A stretch of DNA of 64,000 nucleotides, from the NCBI GenBank assembly GCA_943736015.1, contig OX031064.1, positions 35,701,361 through 35,765,360 of the forward strand. Direction: 5' to 3'. The stretch comes from Tridacna crocea. Lineage: Eukaryota > Mollusca > Bivalvia > Cardiida > Cardiidae. The position numbers and the translations under genes were made by a program. A model generated the notes under the pieces. It was not told the DNA's origin and made no database searches. It saw only the letters and a list, made by a program, of their open reading frames with translations. Of this stretch, positions 40,496-51,410 are shown in pieces (position 1 is the stretch's first letter; each line of letters opens with the position of its first letter).

Positions 40496-40700
40496 AAACC
40501 CTTTACCCAACAATCCTGAGTTTTAAGGACCATTATAAAGAAGCAGCCTCGAAATCAGCATATTCTCCTATTTCCCACAATATCTTCCACCCTCTCAACG
40601 ACAATACCCTTATTTCAGCTACATTTAATTGGTTGTCCACATTCTTTTTTTTAAATTTAAACTTGTCTTTATTCTCTTTATTCTCTTGTCATGTAAATGA
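40492..40700 (+). repeat. A31: degenerate A copy abutting A30
   Basis: Left end TTAAAAACCCTTTACCC, CAATCCTGAGTTTTAAGGAC, TCAGCATATTCTCCTATTTC and AATTGGTTGTCCACATTC. The left hairpin arm is deleted. Confidence 0.65.
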
Positions 40701-41297
40701 TAATTAAATTGTAAGTTGAAATTCAGGATGTTATTATCATCTTGGGCTCGATGATCTCAAATTATCTTGCCCCCACAATGTTGTTTTTTGTTTGTGTGTA
40801 TCTTTTTCAATTGTTCGATTTTTTAAATAGTATCATATTTAACGAAATAAACTAATGATTATGATAATACTAATAATATTAACAATAGTAACTATCTGTA
40901 AAGCATCGACTACAGAGAGAAAAAGGAAAATAACATCAAAGAAACATAACGATTTGCCAGTCATCTTCTCTTTTTGGTTGGAATAAATCATGATTATATC
41001 CCTCGAAAAAAATCTATCACAAATGCATTTAAATGATGTAATAACAATGCTAATATCAAATTAGCAACATTAAGAACTTTTACGAGCGATAAAGCACATT
41101 TGATAAATAGAAGCATAAATAAATAAATTCATAAGTATTGTCATCATTCAATTTTCTTTTAGAGGTGATGTCGTGAAAATTAACTGGTCGATTTTCTTTC
41201 TTTTTTCGAATCCGGACTTTTGAAGAAAAAACGTAATTCCAAAGAAGTGAGGTACAAGAATGCTTACTTAAGCAAATGTGTAAACTTATTTAGCGAT
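40701..41297. other. Unassigned AT-rich interval
   Basis: No gene or recognised repeat. Confidence 0.4.
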
Positions 41298-41525
41298 TTA
41301 CCTCATTACCAAACGATAAAATTTTAGGCTTGTTCAAATCGAAAGCATTTGCAGACGACAAAATAAAAGTGACTGAAAATTTGAAATTTGTTTTGTGAAG
41401 GTTAGAAAACATTGTGGGAAAAGGAGAAAATGCTGGTTACCAGCATTTTCTCCTTTTCCCACAATGTTTTCTAACGGCTTCTTTCTCAGGGTAGTCAAAA
41501 GTAGGGGTTGCATACTATGGGTTAA
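41298..41525 (-). mobile_element. A32: TTAA MITE with a perfect 75 bp palindrome
   Basis: Left end TTACCTCATTACCAAACG, right end ACTATGGGTTAA. The palindrome 41401-41475 has perfect 37-base arms (GTTAGAAAACATTGTGGGAA, AAGGAGAAAATGCTGGT) around one base, longer than usual because GTTA / TAAC also pairs. Confidence 0.9.
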
Positions 41526-41613
41526 GTGTTCATACTGAGAACAATTGCGGATGACAATTCAAATGTGGCTAAAATGTCAGTATCTGTCTTAAAAGGAATA
41601 AAAACATTGTAGA
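41522..41613 (-). repeat. Family A long-arm fragment after A32
   Basis: Starting at the A32 end TTAA: GAACAATTGCGGATGACAAT, TCAAATGTGGCTAAAATG, AAAAACATTGTAG. It stops inside the left hairpin arm. Confidence 0.6.
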
Positions 41614-41695
41614 GTGCATGTATATCAAGATCAGACTGCACAGAACGTTTAGCCTTATCTTTTATCAAAACTCTCCGATAAGGAAATATCATGGT
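41614..41695 (-). repeat. C21: family C fragment fused to the A fragment
   Basis: TATATCAAGATCAGACTGCA, CAGAACGTTTAGCCTTATC and ACTCTCCGATAAGG form a mismatched C hairpin in reverse. Confidence 0.6.
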
Positions 41696-41763
41696 TTAAA
41701 TTATAACTTTGAAATAGCATTTTGTGGGTCTTCACTCTCGAAACGAAAATTTCATTTTAGTTT

Positions 41764-41998
41764 TTAACCCTTTACCACACGGCAAAATTTTAGACCTTTC
41801 AAAATTGAAAACATTTGCACACGACAATTTAATCAAAGTGGCTCAAATGGTGCAATTTTGTTTTGATAGGTTAAAAAAAACGTTGTGGGAAAAGGAGAAA
41901 ATGCTGGTTACCAGCATTTTCTCCTTTTCCCACAATGTTTTTTAAAAGGGTTCTTCCTCAGGGTCGTCAAAAGTCGTCGTTGTGTTGTAAAGGGTTCA
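41764..41998 (-). mobile_element. A33: TTAA hairpin MITE
   Basis: Left end TTAACCCTTTACCACACGGC, long arm with AAGTGGCTCAAATGGTGC, hairpin 41873-41943 (the base AAAAAAAACG / TGTTTTTT is extended by homopolymer growth), right end GTAAAGGGTTCA. Confidence 0.87.
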
Positions 41999-42169
41999 GC
42001 AGGATAAAGGTTGGAAAAAAACGCTTTGAAAAGGGCAAATGCATTCAATTAGTCGAATATAGATGGTCTCTGTGAATAAACACGTCAATAAAGAGATGAG
42101 AGACCGGGTTGAGATGTCCAACGTCCGTTTTATGAGTTTAAATTCCTGCTTTCTTCATGTTAGACAACG

Positions 42170-42377
42170 CCCTCTCTTTTTCAGACGACAAAAGTTCAGG
42201 ACCTGACGTCTGTAGAGTACAACACTATGTTACACTCTTCCACAGTCAAAAACCTTCCACTTTCTCCTTTTCCAGGAAGGTTTTCTACCCTTCGAATGAC
42301 AAATTCCATCATTTTAGTCATTGCAGATGCTTTCAATTGGGCAAGGTCTAAAACTTTGTCGTTCAATGAAGGGTTAA
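42170..42377 (+). repeat. A34: partial family A copy
   Basis: The right half is clear: CACTTTCTCCTTTTCCAGG, GGTTTTCTACCCTTC, CATTGCAGATGCTTTCAATT, GGTCTAAAACTTTGTCG, GAAGGGTTAA. The left half is not alignable. Confidence 0.65.
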
Positions 42378-43700
42378 TAGGTGAACTAAAGGATGTATTT
42401 TCTGAATCTTTAATTAGCCGGGCGCGAAGAAGCGTCCCTTATCAAAAGGATTCCACTATAAAAGCTAAGTTATCAACCTCGTCAATCTATCACCGTATTA
42501 TACTAGAAAGACTTTGAAGTCGGGCTATTTGTGGTCCAAAATGTCAACTGCATCTGCATTAGACTTATTATGCTGTACAAATGAGGGTTGCTCGAACTTT
42601 CGAGACTCGAACTACAGAGGTTTTCCTGGGTGTTGATACAAAAAGAGACCAAACGATCGACCGATTGACCGACTGACCGACTCTCATCTGCCTATTTTTC
42701 TGCCTGTTCACCTGCTGTAAATCTGTCTGTCTATTATTCCGAAAAACAAGCTAATCTGTCCATCTGTCAGTTTGACAAACCGTCTGTCCGTCCGTCCCTG
42801 CCGCCTCTGTCTTTCCCTGTATGTCTCTCTCTCCGTTCTCTCTCTCTGTGCCCCATCATCACTATGTGTGATCTATACAACAATAAAGGCAATCAAGACA
42901 GTAATCACAGCACGATCTCTACATACCCATACAATTATGAACGGCTTAGGTCCCGAACAATGCTTATACCACACTTTCAGTGACAGTGACCATTAAAACG
43001 GCTTTCGTGGACGTTGTATATCATGGGTGAAGCCTCATCTTGGATCTACATTTACCGCTACCATATTTTTAACTTTTGCCAAAGTTTTCTTATGTTGCTT
43101 ATAGAAATCTATTTCTAAACGTTGACAAAAGTGTGAAATCTACAAAGTGAACTGGGACAAGAGTTAACGAGCACCATAGTACAAAGGGGAGAGACAGGTA
43201 TTTCGAACAGGCAGGTCACTTGAATGTGTCAAAGCTAATTATAAATGGCATTCCGGCCATCAAAAGCAATTGTTAGCTTAATCTGAAACGGTCAATTTGC
43301 ATTAAATTACTCCCACCCTTTCTAGACGATAGGGACCTCTGCTGGGAGAGCGTTGTAAAAAACTAACAAATATAACTAATTTTCGGTTTTTGCCGGGGCT
43401 TTTTGAGTTTAAGAAGGACCATTGCAAGAGGTGCTCTTTTTTGTATGCAATGTCTTTTTTTCATCCAATTTTAGAAGAAAAATTAGAGGAGACCATAACT
43501 ACAAATAACAAAAGCTTGCTCAAGACATATGAAAGTATCTCACCTTAGCTTTTTTAAGTAGGTAAAACTGATTTTGATTATTTTGTGTACTTATGCACTG
43601 TCTTGCATTACCTTTCTTTTTAAATAAGATGTAAAAAGAATGGCATTTTCAGGTTTGTAGAAACAAATAAATCATATTGCATCAAACAATACTATCACTA
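42378..43700. other. Repeat-poor interval with GTCT/CCGT simple sequence
   Basis: Degenerate CCGA, CTGT, CCGT and CTCT runs occupy about 42,655-42,850. A family C scrap (CATCTTGGATCTACATTTAC) is near 43,033. No gene is visible. Confidence 0.5.
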
Positions 43701-43886
43701 GGGTCAAGATTCGTCAACCATTCTTAAGAACGTTCTCAGTCCTATTCTCTGGAATTTTCTAAATTTGAAAGTAACACTACTGTACTTCTGATTGCTTTAA
43801 CGAATTGTTTTAGCCAATTAGGAAATGTGTTACGTTCCAATTTAATCATAAAAAATGTTCTTAAGTCTGGCTGATGAATACAGACA
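43701..43886 (+). repeat. F5: nearly full-length family F element
   Basis: Left end TTCGTCAACCATTCTTAAGA, ACGTTCTCAGTCCTATTCTC, palindrome ACTTCTGATTGCTTTAACGA / TTGTTTTAGCCAATTAGGAA, right end TTCTTAAGTCTGGCTGATGA. About 186 bp, moderately diverged. Confidence 0.72.
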
Positions 43887-44724
43887 CAGAATATCTCGTT
43901 AAGAAAACTAATGCATAAGATCGAAACTAAGAGTAAATGAGACAATTCATACAAAAGCGCCTCGTAAAGCCAGACAAAGAGACAGAGACATCCTTCATTT
44001 TGAAGTACCAAAGTGGCAACATCAGTTTATATATCTACCCGTAACAACCGACACTTTTGTCCAGCCTTTCTAATTTGAATTAATTAAAGGGAAGTAATGG
44101 TACTTATCAAAGCATAGGTGTATGTATGTACGGTATTTTGTTGTTGTTATCAAACAATGAAGGCAAGCTTTCTTTTCGTAATTTGTCTTTTTGTACCAAA
44201 ATAATCTTTAAACATGAACATTTTTCAACAGTAACTTAAGTTTAATACGCGAATATATTGAAAAACATCATGGGAATATACCCGCTACGAGCGATTTTGT
44301 CTCAAGTTTTAGTTTTCAAAATGAATTCTTCATGATGAAAAAAATAAAATTGTCGTCTGGCAGTCGACGAAGGTTAAAATGTCGCACGGTTGAAAATACC
44401 ATAGACACTTTGATCATTGTACGGGAATTATTATTTTATTATCTTTTTATACATCTAAATGTTTGCTTTTTTCTGTCCATTGACCAGTGGTGAATTACTA
44501 CTAATCCCCTATTTACCCTTTACGTTTAAAATAAATCTTTCCCTGCCAAAGGTGACTTAAATAGGTTTCTACATCGCCCGTTACCCGAGGCTTAATTAGG
44601 ACAAAAGTAAATTGCTGTGGAAATCTATTTGTAGACATCGAAAAAAGTTAATCTATCGAGGTGTAAAGGGGCCAATCTTGCATCCTTCACAAAGAAGGAC
44701 CTGCGGACCAAACACGGGTTTTGC
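43887..44724. other. Unassigned sequence with a weak hairpin remnant
   Basis: A very worn A/B copy may lie at 44,250-44,378 (GAAAAACATCATGGGAATAT, CTACGAGCGATTTTGTCTC, AATTGTCGTCTGGCAG). No gene. Confidence 0.4.
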
Positions 44725-44912
44725 TTGACGCTTTACCAAACGACAGAATCTTAGACTTGTCCAAATTGAAAGCACTTGCAGACGACACAAAAAACTTAAC
44801 TCAAAAATTAAAATTTGTTTCCAGCAGGGTAGAAAACATTGTGGGAAAAGGAGAAAATGCTGGTTATCAGCATTTTCTCTTTTTCCCACAATGTTTTCAA
44901 AAAACTTGTTGA
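44725..44912 (-). mobile_element. A36: family A element, truncated after the hairpin
   Basis: Left end TTGACGCTTTACCAAACGAC, long arm, hairpin 44832-44898, then only CAAAAAACTTGTTGAAAGC. The short arm and right TTAA are missing. Confidence 0.82.
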
Positions 44913-45072
44913 AAGCTCCCATTTACTCGTACATGCCTATCATTTCATTGTCCAGTTAACGCTTTCGTTAATTGGAAAAGGATCGGGGTTGAAATTCCGT
45001 CTACAATGAAAAGGGAAGGATTTGGACGGAGTGCCAAAATATTTGGACAAACGATATGTCAAAATCAGGTAT

Positions 45073-45290
45073 TTAAACCCCTTTCATTGCCACAGGCAAA
45101 AACAGGGTCCATTGCCCAACGATATGAAATTTAAAAATAAGACTGAACAGAACGTGCGGTCTGATCTTGGATCTCAAACACTTGTTTGCCTGGTCAAGCC
45201 CTCGAGATACACAAAAGTTCTGAGTTTTAGACGATTTCATTTTATCCGTCGAAATTGTCGAGTTTTATATTTGGCATTAACCCTTTAATG
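45073..45290 (-). mobile_element. C22: family C element, worn, reverse
   Basis: TTAAACCCCTTTCATTGCC, AAGACTGAACAGAACGTGCG, GTCTGATCTTGGATCTC, TTCGAGTTTTATATTTGGC region, ending at the TTAA that begins A37. The left hairpin arm is mostly lost. Confidence 0.6.
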
Positions 45291-45505
45291 CACAATAAAA
45301 CAATAGACCTGTCCAAATTGCAAGCATTTGTAAATGACAGTTCCAATGTGGCTCATATGAAATGGTTTTTCTTTGATAGGGTAGAAAACATTGTGGGAAA
45401 AGGAGAAAATGCTGGTATCCAGCATTTTCTCCTTTTCCCACAATGTTTTCAAAAGCCTTCTCTTTCAGGGTCTATAAAAGTCGTCATTGTGTGACAAAGG
45501 ATTAA
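45287..45505 (-). mobile_element. A37: TTAA hairpin MITE
   Basis: Left end TTAACCCTTTAATGCACAAT; long arm ACAGTTCCAATGTGGCTCAT (subfamily of A15/A30/A33); hairpin 45384-45450; right end GTGTGACAAAGGATTAA. Confidence 0.87.
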
Positions 45506-45599
45506 AAGAGTGTAAAATACTCTTCAACGAAAGTCAACACAATTACTATTTTAATATACTGAAGAGCCACTCAAAGTCTCCTTGTAACCTGAAATAGTA

Positions 45600-45705
45600 T
45601 TAGCCCTTCAAGTACAAATTACAATTTAAGTTGCTCGTGTTGACGCCCGTAGATCAAGATCACCTCGTACATAATGCACCGTTTGATTTTTGATCCCCAA
45701 TGCAC
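45600..45705 (+). repeat. C23: worn family C copy
   Basis: CCGTAGATCAAGATCACCTC, ATAATGCACCGTTTGATTTT and TTGATCCCCAATGCAC outline a broken hairpin. Confidence 0.45.
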
Positions 45706-46044
45706 TTTTGTTTATAACTTACTGAACAAAACTGTCTTGAATGTACAACATTTGGTTCGATTTTTCTTGACTGAGAAAAGATCGTATCAATTATTGGCCA
45801 CACACAGGGTGAAATCACTACGTAGGAGATTCCTGAGAGAGAAAACGAAATGCTTTTACAAGTACGAGTTTCGGGTTATGGCCGGAATAGTAGTTTTCAT
45901 TCAGAAGTGATAATTTAAAATTTTATATTCTCCAATACAAACCGAAAAAGTTTATTTTCGTTGGACACGTCAATTATGATGATATAGACATATGCATGAA
46001 ATTGACTTGCATGAGTGGTAAGTTTACGAATGATTATGACAAGT

Positions 46045-46256
46045 GACTAGTAAGACTTCGCATGATTATTTCAAAATAGTTGCAGATGAAAAATTGCACA
46101 AATGATGGCCCCAAGTGAAGGAACTTTCTATAACTGATCTGAAAACATGGTGCAAAAAGGAGAAAATGATGTTTAACAGCATTCTCTCCTTTTCGCACCA
46201 TGTTTTCAAAAGCTTTCTTTCTAAGACCAGGAATTTTGCCGGTAAAAGGTTCAACC
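46045..46256 (-). repeat. A38: diverged family A element
   Basis: AATAGTTGCAGATGAAAAAT is the long arm. The hairpin 46141-46207 carries GGTGCAAAAAGGAG / CTCCTTTTCGCACC (matched GGTGC variant). The right end is GCCGGTAAAAGGTTCAA. Confidence 0.7.
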
Positions 46257-46369
46257 ATTCTGGATAGGGAGAAAACCAGTAATTTTGCGGTAAAAGGTTC
46301 AACCATTCTGGCTAGGGAGAAAACCAGGAATTTTGCGTTAAAAAGGTTAAACCATTCTGGCTAGGGAGG
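46226..46369. repeat. Tandem repeat of the A38 right end, ~49 bp x 3
   Basis: Three units start ACCAGGAATTTTGC (or ACCAGTAATTTTGC) at 46226, 46275 and 46323. Each contains GGTAAAAGGTTCAACCATTC and TGGCTAGGGAG. The first unit is the short-arm end of A38 plus about 20 bp of flank. Confidence 0.88.
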
Positions 46370-46533
46370 GTGGTACCAGACGATCAAACAATACATTAAA
46401 CCAGTTTTCTTGTCCTGACATAAGGATAGAATAGAACTTCACATTTTCAGGTCATCCAAGGATTAGAACCGTCCGAATTAGAGGTCTTAATTAGTCAAAA
46501 AGGGAGGCTCTTAGGATAATACTAGATTAACTG

Positions 46534-46778
46534 TTAACTCTTTTACCACACGACAAAAAAAAAAATGTTTACCCGTCCAAATTTTACAGCATTATTTGAC
46601 GATAAATCTCATGTGGCTTAAAAAAAAATGCCATTTGTCTTTGAAAGAGTAGATAGCAATTGTGACGAAAAAAGCGGAGATGCTAGAAACTGGCATTTTA
46701 CTTTTTCTTTTCCCACGTTTTCACAATCTTTCTTTCTCAGTTTCGAAGAACAAACGGAGCATTTTGGTTAAGGGTTAT
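46534..46778 (-). repeat. A39: old family A copy
   Basis: Left end TTAACTCTTTTACCACACG, CCCGTCCAAATTTTACAGC, CATGTGGCTTAAAAAAAAATG, a broken hairpin (GGAGATGCTAGAAACTGGCA), CTTTCTTTCTCAGTTTCG, right end TTAAGGGTTAT. Confidence 0.65.
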
Positions 46779-47979
46779 GGGGTATGTAATCTACACTTGA
46801 AGTGTTAACAGTTAAGTTTTATAGCATGATTTACTTTCAAATCTCTCTAGTGGAATTTCATTAGTTAAAATATAGAGACGCGATTAAAGCCATGTGATTT
46901 GGTACAAGTCATGGTCGACTAGAATAAAGAGACACCAGCGACCATAAGTAAATAGATAAGTCAGCATGTATTTAATTCATACAATGTAAAAGTATGAATA
47001 GTACTATAACATTGATAATTTGTTAAAGTGCAGTCGGTCATCTGCATGTACACTGAAAATATCACGTGTTTGATTGATAAATGAAATAAAATACTTTCAT
47101 TACCATATAAGGAATTCATTGACATCTATTACCTAAGAATTCACGCGCGTAAGCATGACCTTGATGAAATTAAAAAGGGATATCGTCAGAAAAGAAAATT
47201 GACCCATTTTAATTTTGTGCGCACACAAATGCATAAACGATGCATTTCAAGTTCTTTATCATAAAAAATATGGGACATTATGAGTTTGACATTTTTATTT
47301 GTTTTAACTGGCATTTAATAATTGGGACAGATCCATCATAGCAAGAATTTATACCGATAGTATACAATGTGTATCATGACAATGAACTGTTATGATATAT
47401 AACACCCAATTAAACAGTCTTTAAATACTGTTCGAAAGATGCTTTGGGTAACATCTGTGTACAATAAGATCGGCAAAGTCCGGTATTTTCTTTGAATTCC
47501 GACCCATTATTGTGAAGGCTGACTTGTATCGGCACATTACGTACACGACTGAAAGAAATGCCGTAAATGGAATCGATGTCGCAATTTCAATCGACAGCCC
47601 TACTATTTTAAAGAAAATTACATAAAGATCAAGTAGGAATCTTACAGTTACAAACTTAAACAAAAGATTACAAATTATTATGCGGTATATACAAATAAAG
47701 AAAAAGATGCCGCTGCGGTAAAGTCATGTGATCGTACTACTTTTTTGTTTACGTTTGAATTTCCGCGTCTAAGGTATTAAAATAGGTAAAAAAAACACAC
47801 TGAACAAACGTTAAACAATTTAAGGATAGTAAAAAATTACAAAAAAACATTTAGTGCATTCTTATTGTTGTCTATATTTGCAAAAGCTTAGATAACAACG
47901 TGCTATGATGTTCACGTGCCAGTCATCAAAGATTATCACACGCACATCATTGATAAGCAGTATTCTTCTTAGTCCACAT
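46779..47979. other. Repeat-poor unassigned interval (1.2 kb)
   Basis: AT-rich sequence with no recognised repeat. The 80-codon minus-strand frame at 47,421-47,663 shows no domain I know and is weak evidence for an exon. Confidence 0.4.
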
Positions 47980-48074
47980 TGAGAATTTCAATTTTTTATT
48001 CACATTTATATTGTCTGCTGCAAATGCTTTCAATTTGGACCGGTCTAAAATATTGTCGTTTGGTAAAGAGTTAA
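47980..48074 (+). repeat. A40: family A right half only
   Basis: ATTGAGAATTTCAATTTTTT, CACATTTATATTGTCTGCTG, CAATTTGGACCGGTC and the end TTTGGTAAAGAGTTAA are the complete long arm. The hairpin and short arm are absent. Confidence 0.8.
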
Positions 48075-49263
48075 ATATTTGCCTATACAGCCATGAAGGC
48101 TTTCCCAATGGGACGTTACATCCATGCATGCATGAATTGACCATGTGAAAAATTATATATTTGTTGTTTGTAATTATCATTTCCTCTTTTTGTACATTGC
48201 CGTAGAATTATAATAATAAAGTTATTTGTATAGTATTGTATTGAGACCAATTAAAAAATCTTTTAACAGATAAGGATTTGGACTTGCCATACTGCTGGCC
48301 ATTTTACATTATTGTTATTACCCAAGCAGACTTTGATCATAACAAGCAACTTACTCCTTCAGTTGAACGAGGTGTGCCTTTGTATACATAAGTTCGAATC
48401 TGTCTACATGAATTCGTGATTGTTTTCCACTTTCTTTAAGGATTTTTTTTGGGGGGACCTCTTACTATCCGATAGTATCAATGGCGATACGATAGCCTTT
48501 TAATGGCAGTAGCGTGATAGTTGCTCCAACAATAATAGTAGCACAATAGTCAATAGTGCGGGTCGAGGCATTTGCCTCTTTTCACACAATTGTTTGTTTT
48601 TACTCTTATGAAGCGTAATCACTTAGCACATAAATGTATTTTTGATCTGTCAGTGCTAAAATGGGTCAAACTCTACCTCTCAGTAACTGCAACCTTTCGA
48701 GTGCAATATACGGGTATTTAACTTTAGGTGGAACAGGAAGCAAAATGACGTCATAGTGCAGCGAATTAGCATGGTTACCTCGGCAAACAACTTCCTGTCG
48801 TCATATGTGTACAGTACACCGTTTTTGAAAATATAACGACGAAGGGAAGAAAAGACAAAGTTCTGTTCTCATCTGAATATCTTTTTTTTTTAATAAAAAT
48901 TGTACCCGTGTATCAATTTCTTTTAAAAAAAAATCATGCCTCAAGTCCATATTTTACAGTGACGCCTGCTGCAAAACTTGTTACGGATCGTGTTTTTTAT
49001 ATAAAGAACCCTGCCCGTCATTGCCTGCTAACTAAATGCATCACGGGATATTGTTAAATGAAATTTAGGGTGGAGAAGGGAACAGCTGCAAGCCTTTTTG
49101 CATATGTCACTTCTGTTACGTAAAGTAACCTTTGATTTAACACGAAAAACTTGGATCCAAGTCAACGTATGTTATTTTTTGTATTTGAACAAAAAACACA
49201 ACTGTCAAAGTCTGCCTACGTATTACCCTTTCCAATGCAACCGGTGGAAACAAGTTGCTTCTG
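48075..49263. other. Repeat-poor interval with a compact CRE/ETS-like patch
   Basis: At 48,729-48,753 AACAGGAAGC is followed by AAAATGACGTCATAG (full CRE palindrome), and ACTTCCTGTCGTCAT occurs at about 48,790 in the opposite sense. These could be promoter-type motifs or chance. No adjacent coding sequence is visible. Confidence 0.3.
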
Positions 49264-49330
49264 TGGGCGGTATAGATCAATGATCAGACTGCACAAAACG
49301 TGCAGTCTGATCTTTATTCCATACCATCCT
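49264..49330 (-). repeat. C24: family C hairpin
   Basis: GGGCGGTATAGATCAATGAT, CAGACTGCACAAAACGTGCA and TTCCATACCATCC; the core stem is perfect, the base is worn. Confidence 0.7.
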
Positions 49331-49509
49331 GTTGTTAAGGAAAGCGCTTTGAAGTCTCAATGGATTTCTCTTTCAGCCGTCGATACAGGTTTAGTTTATT
49401 CATTCTGTGCTGACAGATTCAAAACGCCATACCTTCAGGCCTATATATCTGGCTAACGTGTCAATTTATCTCTGAACAGAGTTGTTACCCCGTTTAGAAA
49501 GAAATTTCT

Positions 49510-49915
49510 GCCATGTCACGGTAAAAAACGGTCAGACTGGATGTTCTATGCGGTCCGATCTTGATCTACACTGTATTGAATAAAAATCACAAATTGTAGT
49601 ATTGAACTTTTTTGCCTTCAATATTTGTTTTTCTTATATTTTAAAACCGCTTTCATTCAATGAAACTCACCGGCATATCGGACACTGACGGACTGGGTAG
49701 AGTAAAGATCACACAATCGTGCAATCTGATCTACATCTATGTTGACTGCAAAGGTGCAAATGTCACGGTCAACAATTTAAGGGTTTCACCTGCCTCTACA
49801 TGAAAAAGGTTACCTCTTTAATTGCATATTGACGACTTACGAAGCTTCAGCAAATGGCGTCGATCAGGATCGGACTATCAAAAAAAAAGCAGTCAGATCA
49901 GGAAAATACAGTACC
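49510..49915. repeat. Three worn family C copies in a row
   Basis: Hairpin remnants at about 49,518-49,576 (GGTCAGACTGGATGTTC), 49,687-49,750 (AAGATCACACAATCGTG) and 49,855-49,915 (GATCAGGATCGGACTATC / GCAGTCAGATC) follow C24 at intervals of about 170-250 bp. The 92-codon frame at 49,829-50,107 runs through the last one. Confidence 0.5.
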
Positions 49916-50209
49916 CGCGTCGTGATGCAAAAAGTATTACCAAAAGCACATCTTAAAATAGCAGTGGATATATACTTTTATCCTTCAAAGAAGGTCGGTT
50001 TTCTTAAGTTGATATTGGAAATAAAGTTCATCGGAAAGACTGTTAGCGTAGGCTGTTCAATAATGATTGAGAACACTGGCGAGTGTGTAAAATGGGCGAC
50101 ATTTTGATGGAGTACCCAGTTAAGGGAATAATATATGTACAATTGGATGTGAGAATAGTTATAAAAAAAGAATCTGTAAAGATTGGAGACACATCTCTCC
50201 ATATAGCTA

Positions 50210-50347
50210 TGAACCTTGCTCTGTGAAAAAGGGCCTTAATGCATCTGCAAAAAGTATCAATCCATGTCAGCCTGCGCAGTCCGCGCAGGCTGACATGGGT
50301 CGAAACTTTTTGCTTTAGACAAATTTTCGGCAAGCCAAAGGACATAG
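50210..50347 (+). repeat. D5: family D hairpin repeat
   Basis: Hairpin 50247-50313 (GCAAAAAGTATCAATCCATG...CGAAACTTTTTGC) around CAGCCTGCGCAGTCCGCGCAGGCTG. Flanks GAACCTTGCTCTGTGAAAAA and GCAAGCCAAAGGAC match D1 in reverse. Confidence 0.82.
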
Positions 50348-50602
50348 TTACTAACTCACCATTCACTAATTTATTAGAAAAAATGGCTTTAATAGGAGTC
50401 ATAATTATGTGAAGACTTTATTTGTATAGTGCATCAAGGGAATTCATTAAGCCCCCCGCCCCCTTTTCCCAGGGCATGGCTCGTATATATTTACACCATG
50501 CTGTTACGAAAGAAATAAATCAAGATGTGAGAAAAAAAGAAGACCATAACAGCGTGGCATATGAAACTGGGCTGCCTGGTTTTGTGTTATGCACAGTTCT
50601 TT

Positions 50603-50632
50603 TTATGCATAATATTTTATGCATAATATTTT
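50603..50632. repeat. Short tandem duplication (14 bp x 2)
   Basis: TATGCATAATATTT occurs twice in succession. Confidence 0.85.
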
Positions 50633-50679
50633 AGGTTAGACGTGGACGAGCTTGAAATCAAGTGGTCACAAAATACACT

Positions 50680-50866
50680 GAGCCCCAGTTAGACGGGGTG
50701 ATTTTGATTTCAAAATTGAAAATATTAATTATTCTCAACCAAACCCTACGTTGTGGGTACTCATTAGAATCGTCTCGGCGAGACGATTCTAATGAGTACC
50801 CACAACATAGGGTTTCAAACAGAAATAATGGATTTAGACTATCATCATTCCCTCTTATCTGGAGCT
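50680..50866. mobile_element. H3: family H palindrome
   Basis: Arms 50741-50776 and 50780-50815 pair over 36 bases with one or two mismatches around loop GGC. Weaker pairing extends out to GAGCCCCAGTTAGACGGGG and CCCTCTTATCTGGAGCT. The right arm is nearly identical to H1 over 87 bp in inverted orientation. Confidence 0.85.
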
Positions 50867-50916
50867 TTGATTACAGTTCGAGTTTAACCCCTTTCCATTC
50901 GGACCAAATGGCTGCT

Positions 50917-51143
50917 ATAACTCCTTACTAAACTACACAATTTTAGAATCGTCCAAATTGAAATAATTGCAGTCGAAAAACTGAGCAAGCACAACTCAGA
51001 ACATGAAATTCATTCTTTCATAGAGTAGAAAAGGTTGTTGGAAAGCTGCTTACCAGCATTTTTTCTTATTTTCCGATTTTTTTTTCTTAAATCCTTCATT
51101 CTCTGGGTAGTTCAAAGTCGGAATTGTGTGATAAACGGCTAAA
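50917..51143 (-). repeat. A41: degenerate family A copy
   Basis: TAACTCCTTACTAAACTACA, TTTTAGAATCGTCCAAATTG, AGAGTAGAAAAGGTTGTTGG, TACCAGCATTTTTTCTTATT and GTGTGATAAACGGCTAA follow A order. Confidence 0.65.
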
Positions 51144-51149
51144 CTGATT

Positions 51150-51215
51150 TGGTTAAGAACAACTCCACCAAGAGAAGCCCAAGCAGGGATTGAATTCCTG
51201 AAAACCAGGACGGTT
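51150..51215 (-). repeat. tRNA-like SINE scrap
   Basis: The minus strand holds AGGAATTCAATCCCTGCTTG, similar to the B-box area at 17.85 kb. No A box or tail can be seen. Confidence 0.35.
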
Positions 51216-51410
51216 CGTATTCCCCAACCCATTCTTAAGGACATACCTTGTCTTATTCTCCAGAGTTGGCTATATTTCAAAGAAACACAACTTCTGATAG
51301 GCTACACCATTCGGTTTAGCCAATCAGAAGTTATGTTACTTACAAATTTGAAAAATCTTGCAGGTTAAGACCAAGAATATTCTCGAGAATATTTGGTGAA
51401 TACAGGCCCA
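51214..51410 (+). repeat. F6: family F element
   Basis: Left end CGTATTCCCCAACCCATTCT, ATACCTTGTCTTATTCTCCA, palindrome (51288-51337) ACTTCTGATAGGCTACACC / GGTTTAGCCAATCAGAAGT, right end TCTCGAGAATATTTGGTGAA. About 197 bp and nearly complete. Confidence 0.82.
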
